Origin: Limanda limanda
Taxonomy: Eukaryota > Chordata > Actinopteri > Pleuronectiformes > Pleuronectidae
Length of the DNA stretch: 64,000 bases
Direction: 5' to 3'
NCBI RefSeq assembly: GCF_963576545.1
Contig: NC_083646.1
Location: forward strand, 15,911,961 to 15,975,960
Under the pieces are notes generated by a model. The model worked only from the letters and a program-made list of their open reading frames with translations, was not told the DNA's origin and did not search any database. Within the stretch, counting starts at the first letter, position 1. Each line of letters begins with the position of its first letter. Both the position numbers and the translations under genes were made by a program. This document shows positions 26,326-37,258 of this stretch, piece by piece.

Positions 26326-27489
26326 AATAGGCCAAATATACAAAATGTGAATAAATAAAATATCTGACAGTGTATTTCACTCTGACGGAGCATATGAGGA
26401 CGATTACAACTTGCCATTGCTACTTGTATTTTTATTTTTTTTTCATTGCATGTAGCCAATCCAAGGTAATTTCTTTGAGACAGTTTATTCTTCCATAACA
26501 GCCAGCCACAGAGCAGCAGGGAAACGGAAGAGACAGGAAGAAAACAGTGCAGCTGTGAAAATAGCTCGCAGAGGGAAATAGTTAATACAAACAAAGCAGT
26601 TCAGGAAGAATGAGGATCAAAACACGCATTGGACAACATCGTGTGCTCTGTTGTGGATGTGAGAGCTCAGTCCAAATGTGTTCTTTTCTGCCCTTGTTTA
26701 TTTCAGATCAGGGGGTTGTAATTTAAATCTTGCCGTGGCAGCCCAGAAGAGAGAATTGGCTGGATGTTCCGCTTGATAGTGTGAGTCACCTTTGCTCACA
26801 AATATTTCCGAGGTCCAAAAGAAAATATGTGCTGAATTTGATTAAAATAAAAACTGTTTTGTTTATTCAGCTGCAGGGGCATGGGGGGGGGGGGGGGCTA
26901 CGTAGCAGACCTCTACAAACTTTGAGTTTTTCAGGTGAACAATGTTAGTGAACGAAAACATCTAATTATTCACATTCTGATCTCAGCAGCCACACCGAAG
27001 GCCTGTTGGCTGACTTTGTACAAGTGTACTTCCTGACTTTTCATAAACTTGGCAGACTAAAGCTAAAGCAGAGATTGGACATCTTGTAAAGCACAGTGAT
27101 TATACTATAATACCACTGGAATAATAAGGAAAACTAATACAACTTGTAAAATAACAGGTCATAACTATAGGCTATTACTTGGCTCGCACACCAGCTTCTT
27201 ACTTGGCTTGTGTTTTGTTAAGAGCCCAAGGAGGTGCAGTGTATAAAATGGTCACACAATACAATTAGTAATAATAAACTTTGAATAAAGAGGCAACCGA
27301 CTCATTAATAACACAACTGACATCATCAATCACAGGCAACATTAAATGTATTGTCCTGTTTGAGGTTCTGCCCACTGAGTCAAGCTTCACCAGACTTTAA
27401 ATACACAGGGGAACAGCTTTTTGTGCAGCAGCGTGCATCTGCAGACTGAGTCCTGCTGCCCATCTTTCAATGCTATGGCTCAGTAAACA
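26326..27489. other. Anonymous sequence with a 16-G run
   Basis: No supported gene. The only notable item is the poly-G run at 26883-26898. Confidence 0.5.
26883..26898. repeat. Poly-G run, 16 bases
   Basis: Sixteen uninterrupted G residues read directly from the sequence, flanked by ordinary non-coding DNA. Confidence 0.95.
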
Positions 27490-27726
27490 GGTCTGTATTT
27501 ATATAGAGTATTTCTAGTCATTATACATTATAATGTTTTCATTCACCCATTCATTCAGCGAAGCTATGTGCAGCACTTTCTCACATCACTCACACTGACG
27601 GTACAGCTGTCAGGGGTTCAGTGTCTTGCTCAGGAGACTGGCACACAGAACGGAGGAGCTGGGGATCGGACCACCCACCCTCTGGTTAGTGGATGACCCA
27701 CTCTACCTCCTGAGCCACAGCTGCCC
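27490..27726 (-). mobile_element. tRNA-derived SINE fragment
   Basis: This is the same family and orientation as 11630-11878. On the minus strand, the A-box-like TGGCTCAGGAGGTAGAG (complement of 27701-27717) precedes a degraded B-box GGTCCGATCCC (complement of 27662-27672) and the TGAGCAAGACACTGAACCCC spacer. It is diverged and unlikely to be transcribed. Confidence 0.7.
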
Positions 27727-29040
27727 AAATACTGCTGGTCACTTTTTCAATTTCATAAAGAGAGCTGTAACTAGCACACCACAGGCTGAGCAAAGAGCCT
27801 ATTACACACATGCATGTTTATCACGTGCACTGCATAATCAAAATATTATAGCAACAACAAGCTGCAGTCTGGATCATACAGGGTAAAGATTCAGTGAAGG
27901 TGGTTTAGTGAGACCTCTTTTAAAATCCTGAATGCCGTAATTCAATTTGAGTCAATGCGTCCGGGGACTGTTTAATGTGTTGCGGCTTAAAGTGACTAAT
28001 GATCTCTTCCAATTTGACACTATTTGGGCTATTTCTGACAAAAACAGGTACAACAAGGCAGTATGTAGATGCTGAAAAATGCAAATCATACAAATTATTT
28101 GATATTTTATAAGTAATGAATATGGTATACTGCATACATTACAGTCTTTTTGCACATTGTTTCACTAGATGACGGATGTTTTTTTTTTAAAAGCACTTCC
28201 TCTCCAGTTTGTTGTCAGAGAACATGTTTCCCTCTTCATTAAGTTAATTAAACAGAAAACATCTCCAACCAATTTGTGCCAAACATCCAATGCAAATGAT
28301 TCCTCTGGGCATGAAACCAACATTATCATATTACTGTCAAAGTTGTGCTTGTTCAGAAACAGCGCTTGTGAGTGCTAATTCAAGTTAATATTGAATCAAA
28401 TTTAATTCCGTCAAATAAGCATCATCATCCTCCATAGACTGCCCCGTCCTCCCTCCCTCTCTCTTTCTCCCTCTGCCATCTCTCTTGAAGTCTTGGTACC
28501 TCTCTTTCTGTCACTGTTCCTTGGCTCACTTCTTATCAGACATGTTCAGCTGTCGGCAGAGCGTCCACAGAGACTGTCAGTGTACCAGGCTATTTGGCGA
28601 CGGTCAAAGCTTTTAATTTTTCCTACTTTTCAATATTTTAAATAATCTTTCTACTCCAGTAATGTTCCCTTTACATTTTATACCCCCCTTTGCCTGTGTG
28701 ACCTGTGTGGAAAAAAACTGACAGGTATATACACTCGTTATTTTTTTAATGTTTATTCGTACCTGCGTCATTATACCTGCATATAGTTTCTATTATATTC
28801 AAGTAAAGCAACTGACATGGACCTGATGGTTTGGGCTGAGAGTATTCAGATGGTTAAAAGCCTTCCTAGTAACTAAGAAGTCAACAATAATCTGAAAATC
28901 GACTCAGAAACATGGTATCATATGGAGTATATGAAATAAAAATATTAATTTCATTGATTCTTTACGTTACTTTGTCTTCCATAGGTTCATATTGTAGCCT
29001 GCTTGTCAAGAAAAGCTCAACATAAAGACAAATATAAAGT
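27727..29040. other. Anonymous non-coding sequence
   Basis: No supported gene or mobile element. A CT-rich stretch lies at 28446-28480. Confidence 0.5.
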
Positions 29041-29349
29041 AAACGAGAATGACAATGACCTCAAACAATCAGTGGCCGCCATTTTGGCTACATAGCGAGA
29101 GCACATGGCGTTGTTACCCAACACAAAAAGAGGCGCTCACGAGAGAGTGAGATATTAAGTGAAGTGTGCAAAGCTGTCAGCATACATGTTGGCCGGCACC
29201 AATCAGGGACATGTGTTGCAATCGTCATTTGTGGTGAGTACAGGATGGGACAGCAGCATCCAGTCTGAATTCACACACTACGGAGATGAGTTATCCTGTG
29301 TAGCCTACAGAGTGTACTACAGTGAGACACAGCGGAGTTTAGAGCTATT

Positions 29350-29700
29350 AGTATCCATAATAGCAGGCCTGGAAACCATAAATGCCAATATACCAATACG
29401 AAATTCCAATTTACAGTTTTCCTTGTCAATAGTCTCAATATTTCAGAGAAAGATTACAGTTATCCATACAAATTCAATATGCTGTGTTGATGCAGGCACA
29501 AGAATCATCACAAGGGCGACTCCTAAAAACAAAAAATACATTTGATTTACTGCAGCAAAAACACCTTTGAAAGATATTGTTTGGGGTATTGCTGCCTTTA
29601 TTGACAGGAATGTGAGCGTGAAATGGGGGAAGACACGCAGCAAATGGCTGCGTCAGAAAAGAACCCGCAGCAGCTGCAGGACGACTCAAGCCATAAATGT
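29350..29700 (+). repeat. Interspersed repeat, copy 1 (GGGGTATTG...GACACGCAGCAAATGG)
   Basis: This block aligns by eye with 31715-31950 in the same orientation. Shared phrases are CAATAxGAAAT, ATTCAATA(T/G)GCT(G/A)TGTTGATGCAGGCAC, TTTGGGGTATTG and GGGGGAAGACA(C/T)GCAGCAAATGG, ending GCTGCAGGA(C/T)GACTCAAG. The right half resembles a common fish repeat with the phrase 'gacatgcagcaaagggcc...tcgaacccgcggccgctgca', probably a tRNA-derived SINE. The shared left halves show that the two copies carry the same longer unit. Class is otherwise uncertain. Confidence 0.6.
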
Positions 29701-30185
29701 CTGTACAAGATTGACAATCCCTCTTGAGATTCAGTGTGGATCAAATACTATTTAAATTACTATAGCTCCGGATAGCTTTCTGCATGCCCAAAGGAAAAAA
29801 AAGATCTGATCATTAATTGGATAAAACATACAGTGGCAAAAGAATATACTGTGGTTGTTTGATGACCTCATCTAGCAACAGAACTGTGAAGATGTCAAAA
29901 ATGTTCTCAGACAAGCTGCCAACTGGTAAAAACATTTCACGTCAGCTTCCCAGTGATAATTACAAGCGGCGTTGTGAGATCTTCTGCAGGCTCATGAGTC
30001 TCTGAATCAGAAGTCGTCTGAGGCATTTAAGATCCACACTACATTCACACAAACAAAGACTGAGCACTTCAACTTGGCACAGCTCATAAAGAAAAAAAAA
30101 TAGGGGAGTCAGGTGTCAGACGACTGTAAATGGAAATACATGCTAATTGTGTGACTCCAGCTTTTGAAAGGTGTATTCATGGATT

Positions 30186-30206
30186 GTGTGTGTGTGTGTG
30201 TGTGTG
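30186..30206. repeat. (TG)n microsatellite
   Basis: About ten uninterrupted TG units read directly from the sequence. Confidence 0.9.
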
Positions 30207-30934
30207 ATGTTGAGAGGGCTTGTTTTAATCACCTACTTAGGAGCTGCTAGTGGAGCTTGTTCTGCTTCTCTTGTGTTTCGTGGAGAGCAGCACTTACAGC
30301 CTCTAAATGGTGATGAGGTTTTCAAACACAATCGATCGAGCTGATGTAAACGAAACAAGGAGAACGAGTCGAAAAAAAGCTTGATTCCGGCTTTTAGTTC
30401 AAATCATTGCTGAAGAAACTGGTGATGTGATGCTTTTACAAAGACGCTTTAATACATTGTAAAGATAAATCAGGCTGTTTTTATTGTAACCCTTTTGCAA
30501 AATGTTGGTTAAAATGTGATGCTCTCACCATTGCTACATATTCCAATCTTTGATAATGACATCCTTCCACCATCGTGACCATCGTTGCACAGGTTGAGCT
30601 GACAGTCAGAGAAGCTGCTCATCAATAACCTGCCTCTAATTTTCTCGGAGCAGCGTTCCAACAGCGTGGGAGGGGCCGTAGCTATCTCTCTGCTTCAGCG
30701 CACAGCAAACCCTGAGGGATGGACCCATTAACAGAGATCTGTTTATACTTCCTCACCTCAATTTCAGCACATTTCTCCTGACTAATATCAGCCATGTTTA
30801 ACAACCGCCTGTCTTATCGCATGTACACACAGAGAGACGGCCCCAGCAGCCAAATCACTCAAGCACAGCACTTGTGTCAAGAGAAAACTGCAAACAAGAC
30901 ATTTGAAAAACAATGAGTTCAGATGTGAAATGAA

Positions 30935-31567
30935 AGCGACACAGGATCTGGTCCAGGCTCTTGTCATCTCACGCCTAGACCACTGCAACTCCCTCCTGGC
31001 CCGCTGCCTGCTAGTGCCATCCGACCTCTGCAGCTCATCCAGAATGCAGCAGCTTGACTGGTCTTAAACCAACCTAAGTTATGTTACACTACACTGGTCC
31101 CGTGCTCCCTCCACTGGTTACCAGTGGCTGCCTTTATCTGCTTCAAGACACTAGTTCTTATGTACCGTGCTGGGAAAGGATCAGGCCCAGTCTACAACCG
31201 GGACATGTCCATTACGCTCTGCATCGGCCAATCGGCTTGCTGCTCCCTCACTGCGAAAGACCACTAGACACTTAACAAAATCACAACTGTTTGCTCCCCA
31301 TTGAAATCAGGACAGCAGAAAGCCTTCACATCTTATGCTGCAGTCGTAAACACATCTTTTCCGACTGACCTTAGCAAAGAAGATGGTATAAGTCAAGTTG
31401 CACTTATATAATGCATATACATTTAGCACTTTGTAGTTGGGTTTTTCTAAGCAAATTTACCTGCATAATTATTGCTGTTTTGGTTTGTACCCACACGGTT
31501 GAATGTTCTTAGTGGAAGTCGCTTTGGATAAAAGTGTCAGTTAAATGAATTATAATGTAATGCAATG
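30935..31567 (+). mobile_element. L2-clade LINE, 3' end of reverse transcriptase ORF and tail
   Basis: This is a 5'-truncated LINE fragment. The first frame reads QALVISRLDHCNSLLA (about 30954-31000). After a frameshift it continues RPLQLIQNAAA, then CYTTLVPCSLHWLPVAAFIC (about 31075-31140) and FKTLVLMYRA. These are the C-terminal reverse-transcriptase motifs typical of L2/CR1-like LINEs in fish. The 3' end, GTCGCTTTGGATAAAAGTGT at 31518 and TTATAATGTAATGCAATG, is the characteristic L2 tail with short terminal repeats. Stops and frameshifts show that it is dead. The same tail type appears reversed at 26223-26272, consistent with SINEs using this LINE's machinery. Confidence 0.85.
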
Positions 31568-31714
31568 AAAAAATGACCAAGTGAATGTGGGAGTTCTTTG
31601 GGAGTTGGTGAATAAATTTCCTCTGTTATAATGATAGAACTAAAACTATGAGTTTTGATTTCGCGATCTGTTATATGCCTTTCTCAGTGATTTAGAACCT
31701 CATATGTGTGACTA

Positions 31715-31960
31715 TGTATTTTCACTGTACCAATATGAAATGTCATATCCAGAAAAATTCAATAGGCTATGTTGATGCAGGCACCTAATATAAAATACAC
31801 ATGATTTACTACAGCATATACACTTTTTTAATGATATATTTTGGGGTATTGATTTTTTTACATGGAGAAAGACAATTTGGGGGAAGACATGCAGCAAATG
31901 GCCACGTTAGAACAGAACCGGCAAAAGCTGCAGGATGACTCAAGTCTTTGTAACGCATCC
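31715..31960 (+). repeat. Interspersed repeat, copy 2
   Basis: The partner of 29350-29700, in the same orientation, about 2.3 kb away and on the other side of the L2 LINE fragment. Shared blocks include TGTTGATGCAGGCAC, TTTTGGGGTATTG, GGGGGAAGACATGCAGCAAA and AGCTGCAGGATGACTCAAG. The copies differ by substitutions and indels, so they are either independent insertions of one family or an old duplication. Confidence 0.6.
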
Positions 31961-33527
31961 AATTCTGCTCTGCTTTTCATCAACATAATGAGGAAAAGTT
32001 TAAAAAATCTTGTTACAGTCAAGAAAAGGTTCACTGAGGTGTACACTGTGTACACAGGTTTACACAGCTATGACCTTTGACTATGCTGTAAGCTCCATAC
32101 ATCAGCATTCATTGTGACAGCTGATTTATTGTGTTTGCTCTTTAATAAAACTGTAGTTATTGTCACATTTTAGTCAATTGACCTTTGTTAGTTTTACTAA
32201 AGAAATACAAAAGACATTTTTTGTTGAGTTTTGGACCCTGAAGTTTCAGGCTCTTTTGTCCTGTATATTATGAAGAAAAGCTTTCTTGAGGCCACAGCAG
32301 TCACCATCTTTGATTGCGCCGTGGTAATTGTAAGTGGACACAAGTTGGACAAAACACAGTTTCACAGTTCACAGTGGACATGTCTCTCGGTTTTGCAGCA
32401 GACTCCTTTGGTAAATGTACTTATTATATTCAAACTCTTACAGAACTGCTCTCTCTGTGTCACATTAATGTTTAGTTTGTTTGAGTTGATGAAACAATAA
32501 ACTTGGTTCATATCTTCAAAGGTTACACTTTTTTATTTTGTGTAAGAACAAGGTTGCCAACTAATATTTATAGTCAAAGTATTTGTTGGCAAAACGAACA
32601 AAGCCATACATCTAGCAGTTCATTTTTTCAGAAAACTATTGCCTGTGTACATTCTGCTCCCAGTCTCCCTTATAGGCGGTTACTGTTTAACCAGGTCCAG
32701 CAATTCACTTACAAGTAAGTATTTTAATTAGTGTAATTACTATCTTCATCTTTAACTGCTAAAATTTACAGCATGGGAATACATCCATGTTAACACACTT
32801 TGCTTTCAAGTGTTAATTACACACTATTAAACAAACATAATTGCTGAGCAACAAAGAAACAAATGCAGCCAACTCACAGTCTCTATGTTTTATGCATTCC
32901 AGTTTATGAAGGTCTCAGACTTGTGTGAGTCATGTTAGCAAGTGATCTGCTGAATGTGATTAATCAGTGACGCGCCCGCAAAGAAGCAGTCACAATTTTA
33001 TCGGTCACTGTCAATAAAGACGTTCTACTGGTTGGGAGGAATAAGACAGATTGTTTTCACGTAGATTGTGTGAGGGCAGAAATCTGGGAGTAGAAGATTT
33101 CATGAGCGCACAGACGCAGCCTGACCGTGAGGAGAATGACTCAAACTGAAGCTTAGGACATTTGTGCAGCAACAGTATTTCTAAGTGCAGTTTTTGAGCA
33201 AGAGCCGACTAAATTTGCACTCGCAAATTGAGTGAGAGAGCAGGGTTTGACTAAGGATAATACAAAATCTGAACTTCAAGTGAATAAATTGTTCGCTCAA
33301 ATTGAAAGAGCATACTCTTGTATCTATGTATATATATATATATATAAGAAAAAGCTGCTATACATCCTGACTGTCACTCTGTCATTGGATGTCTGATGTG
33401 CAAGAGGCCTCTCGGTGAATATGAGCTACACACACCTGAAGGTTGAATGACATATGTACAGTAAATCCAAGTCTTCCTGTGCTGTGAAAGGACCTATTTG
33501 CTAGAAGTTGTATCTGTCCATACAGAC
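31961..33527. other. Anonymous sequence with a short (TA)n run
   Basis: No supported gene. A (TA)n run lies near 33329-33346. Confidence 0.5.
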
Positions 33528-33740
33528 TGGGTGGCCATTGCTCAGGGGTTAGAGTGGGTCGGCCTCTAACCAGAGGGTAAACAGTTCAATTCCAATCTTC
33601 CATTCATTCAACGTGCCAAGGTGTCCTAAGTTTTCATAGAAGAGGAGCCGCTCGTACTGTAGATTCACTGTGAATGGGTGAAGAAAAATTGTACTGTAAA
33701 GCACTCTGAGTCGTCATAGTAAATATATAAACACAGACAA
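33528..33740 (+). mobile_element. tRNA-derived SINE fragment
   Basis: Plus orientation: GTGGCCATTGCTCAGGGGTT (A-box region, from 33531), then ACAGTTCAATTCC (degraded B-box, 33581-33593). The body follows with CAAGGTGTCCTAAG and ends in TACTGTAAAGCACTCTGAGT. This order mirrors the minus-strand copies at 11630 and 27490. The copy is diverged. Confidence 0.65.
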
Positions 33741-34339
33741 TTTACCAAACTATTTAAATAGCTGTATGCCAGTGGCATACTTCAGCCAAACTGGTTCCAC
33801 AACTTATGTATTTATCCAGCATTCAAATTTCGTTGTTTTATCTGGAGAAAAATACATGTAGAGCTCCTCAAGCTGAAATGAGACATTCCCGCTAAGCTTA
33901 TCACTTCATGTCGAAACCATTTTCTCTCCAATAAAATGAAGAAAGAAAGACAAGCTGTTGCTCTTCATGCATGAGGAACATTTGCTCACCCCTCTTATTT
34001 GTGAATATTTGTAGATACATTCCAACGCACTATCTCTTAAATAATATTTTAATATTTAGAAATGTGCGACACAGACAGGTGATGGTAAGCGGATACCAGG
34101 AAAACGTGGGGGAATTTTCAGCACCAAAATAGGATGTTAACCATGTGACCTATATCCCCAGCCCTCTTTTACATTCATTATCTCACTACATGTCAAACAT
34201 AGCCAGAAGCAGCAGCAAAGAAGCCATTAAGCCTTATCTATTATTGAACAGTCATAGACCCTCTAATGGTTGGAAAATCGCTGACACCAAGATTCTTTCA
34301 AAGTCGTATGATTTAACATCTATTCCAGCTTCAAAAGAA

Positions 34340-34379
34340 AACACACACACACACACACACAGACAGACACACACACACC
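34340..34379. repeat. Compound (CA)n microsatellite
   Basis: A CA run interrupted by CAGACAGACA and then resuming. Read directly from the sequence. Confidence 0.9.
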
Positions 34380-37237
34380 CTGAGCAGAGTTGTTTTCATG
34401 AGATTCATATCTTGAGCAGTCAGTGGTCTGGCTTAATCTCTTCTCTCTGTTGTTCCGTGTTGTGAGGAGTATAGTTAGACTTGTTTAGCCGTGTGACAAC
34501 TCTGTCTGCACCCTCTGGATATTCCTTCTCTATGCGCTGCAGTGGTGACATTATTATTTCTTTTGGATAAAGACATTGAGAGGACAGAGATGGCTGCCCT
34601 TTCGCCGATAACTAGAGTGGATGGGATGCAGTTCCACTGTCTGCTCTAATGCGAGTCTGTGGGTTCACTGCTTTGATGTGACCATACAGGGGAAACGTTC
34701 TCGGGCCTCTGTGAGTGGCCGTATATTTCCTGACCACTTAGGCCGACACGCAGAGGCAGTTTGAGCGAGTCGGGAGCGGTTGCACAACGATCATGGACGA
34801 GGCTCACGGTGCAGATGATTGCGTGGTGAGTCACAGAAGACCTTTGCAGTAGCACCCACAAGTTAGAGCCGTCCGGTATTCAGTGTGTTTTACAACAATT
34901 GGAACTATTAATTCTGAAAGGCTTGTTTATATGAGCAGACAGGGATAATTTTCTCATAAAATCTACTGTACACACTGCACTTTATCCTTTTAACTCAATT
35001 CCAGTCTGTTTTATTTATCAGTTCCGACCTGACCCTTTTTTTCATGTCTTCCTTACTCTCGCTCCCAACGTCCTACTTGCTGTCCTGTCAAAAAAGATGA
35101 GATCCCCAAATATCTTTAAAATGGGACAAATCTTGCTTAGAGAAGAATACTGGTCACTAGGTTAATTAAGTCGCTGTTTTTTAGCTTTGGATCAGTATAC
35201 ATGACTTTCATCATTCAGTTAGCATGTGACCACTTGCAGATATTCTTGAAAACGTCAAATAGAAATTGCTTGGTTATCCCTGAGAGCCTGCTCAATTCAG
35301 CTGCTACAACCGTGTTTCTGTCTGTCCTCCGTATGCACATCGATGAGTTTAACTGACAGAGGGATGATTGATTGTTTGTACCAGTTGGGATTCTGTACCA
35401 CATCCCAGAGTTCATCCGCACATGTTCAGAATTCAAAGTATGAGATGTGTCATATATATTCGTATTGGCCTGCCTAATGGTGGACTGCTCCAAAGATCCT
35501 GGGGGGAGGCGGGTGTGGGCAATACCATAATCTTCCCTGCTGTCTTGACCAGACTAGAGATCTGTGCTTTAGATTCAACTGTTGAGTTTCCAAACCAGCT
35601 ACTGATACTGTACTGGAAAAATTCAACATAATATTACACACACCAAAAACTTGTCTGCAAAGGAAATGGAAGCGCTAATAGATTCTCCCTCGCTACGTGT
35701 GCCAGCTCAGATCATTATCAATCATCGAGTATCATCAATTATCATCATTTAAGTATCCAGAATGTTATTTCCTGAAAAGGTCTAGAACTAAATGTACCTC
35801 ATGTCTTGATATAACGACCTTGGTGACTCAAGGATATATTATAATTTTGTTTAGGTTCAATAGCATTACTGCTACAAAACACACACTTTTATTTAGGTTT
35901 CTATTCACATATGCATTTGCCTAATCCACAAAGAAATTGTGTTTTGCTTTGCTGAAAGCTGGTCCAACTTTTATTCACTTTTTCTGACACTGTTCCACTT
36001 ATTTTATTCCCCATTGCCAATTTTTTGGACAAAGCTAAATACACGTGTGGTGGAAGTGTTCTACCTATCATTATAACAGATTCATTCAGACTGAGGGTGT
36101 GTTTGTGTTTTTGTGTTTATTGTTTCATTGTTCAACCCGTGCGGTGAATTGATCTGCCTTGTTACATTTGCAACTTCTTAGTGGATGTCTGAGAGCTGTG
36201 GTAACAGTGAAGGAGACGAGGCCCGGGCCTGGAGTTAAATAATCAGCTTAAATGGAGGTATAGCACCTCGGGTCTCCAGTGTAACTAATGAGAAGGAAAT
36301 ACTAAAAGCACTTGGAAACGGCTGTGAATAGAGCTGACTGGTGTAAGGTGAGAGTTAATCACTGCCTTTCCACGCTCGGACAACCCTGTGTGCCTCCAAC
36401 AATTACAATGCTGAGGATTAGAGGGTTGCGCCGACACATATAATATGTCAAACAATCAAAAGATAGTTCCTTTTGGTTGCCTCTGTCAAAAAAATCACAT
36501 GGTGCATTTGTATGCAAATGCAGTTTTTGGCAGTGCTGCACCTCGCATAATTTTCATCCGTGGTTATTTTTGAGACCATGGTGCAAAGATTGAGAGAAAA
36601 CTGTACCAACATATATGATGTAAAATAACTGGAAATAATGAAGACTATATACATAATAGGGCTATCTGCTAATGACGGCCTAACAAGCTTAAGACCTTCT
36701 GAGACTGTATAGCACTTTCATAAGCACCTCATTAGCAGAATAGCTGTGGAGAAGTTTTTTTATAACTTTTATAATTTTAATGATTTTTCCTGTTTATGTA
36801 AATGAAAGGCAATTTTTCTAAAATACACTACAATGTAAACATCAAAGCCCAAGATATACATTTGGAAAATACACCTATATATATAATATACCTATATTCA
36901 TATTTTTTTTTAAGAGATTTAGAAGAGAGGCTATCACTTATTGGTCTGTAGGGTAAAAATTAAGCTACAGCTAATCGATAGAAATCAAAGCAGGCTTTGC
37001 ACTGTCTGGTTATTACAAGAATAATGGAAAATGGTGAGTGGTACACTGTCATGGCACTAAGAAATTAGACATGTTAGTAAAGCTGCTTTTAGTCATTCAC
37101 TGGACTCAGCACATCCTCCGTATTTTCTCTAGAAGAGGTGCACGTGTGAACGCAAAGTGAGAGGATTATCTCTCCATCAGGCCTCCTAGTATAAAGTCCG
37201 TAGAAATTCAGTATAATTTGATTCATCGCAAGCGAGT

Positions 37238-37258
37238 GGGGGGGGGGGGGGGGGGGGG
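37238..37258. repeat. Poly-G run, 21 bases
   Basis: Twenty-one uninterrupted G residues, the longest homopolymer of this kind in the window. The length should be treated with caution because such runs are hard to sequence. Confidence 0.95.
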
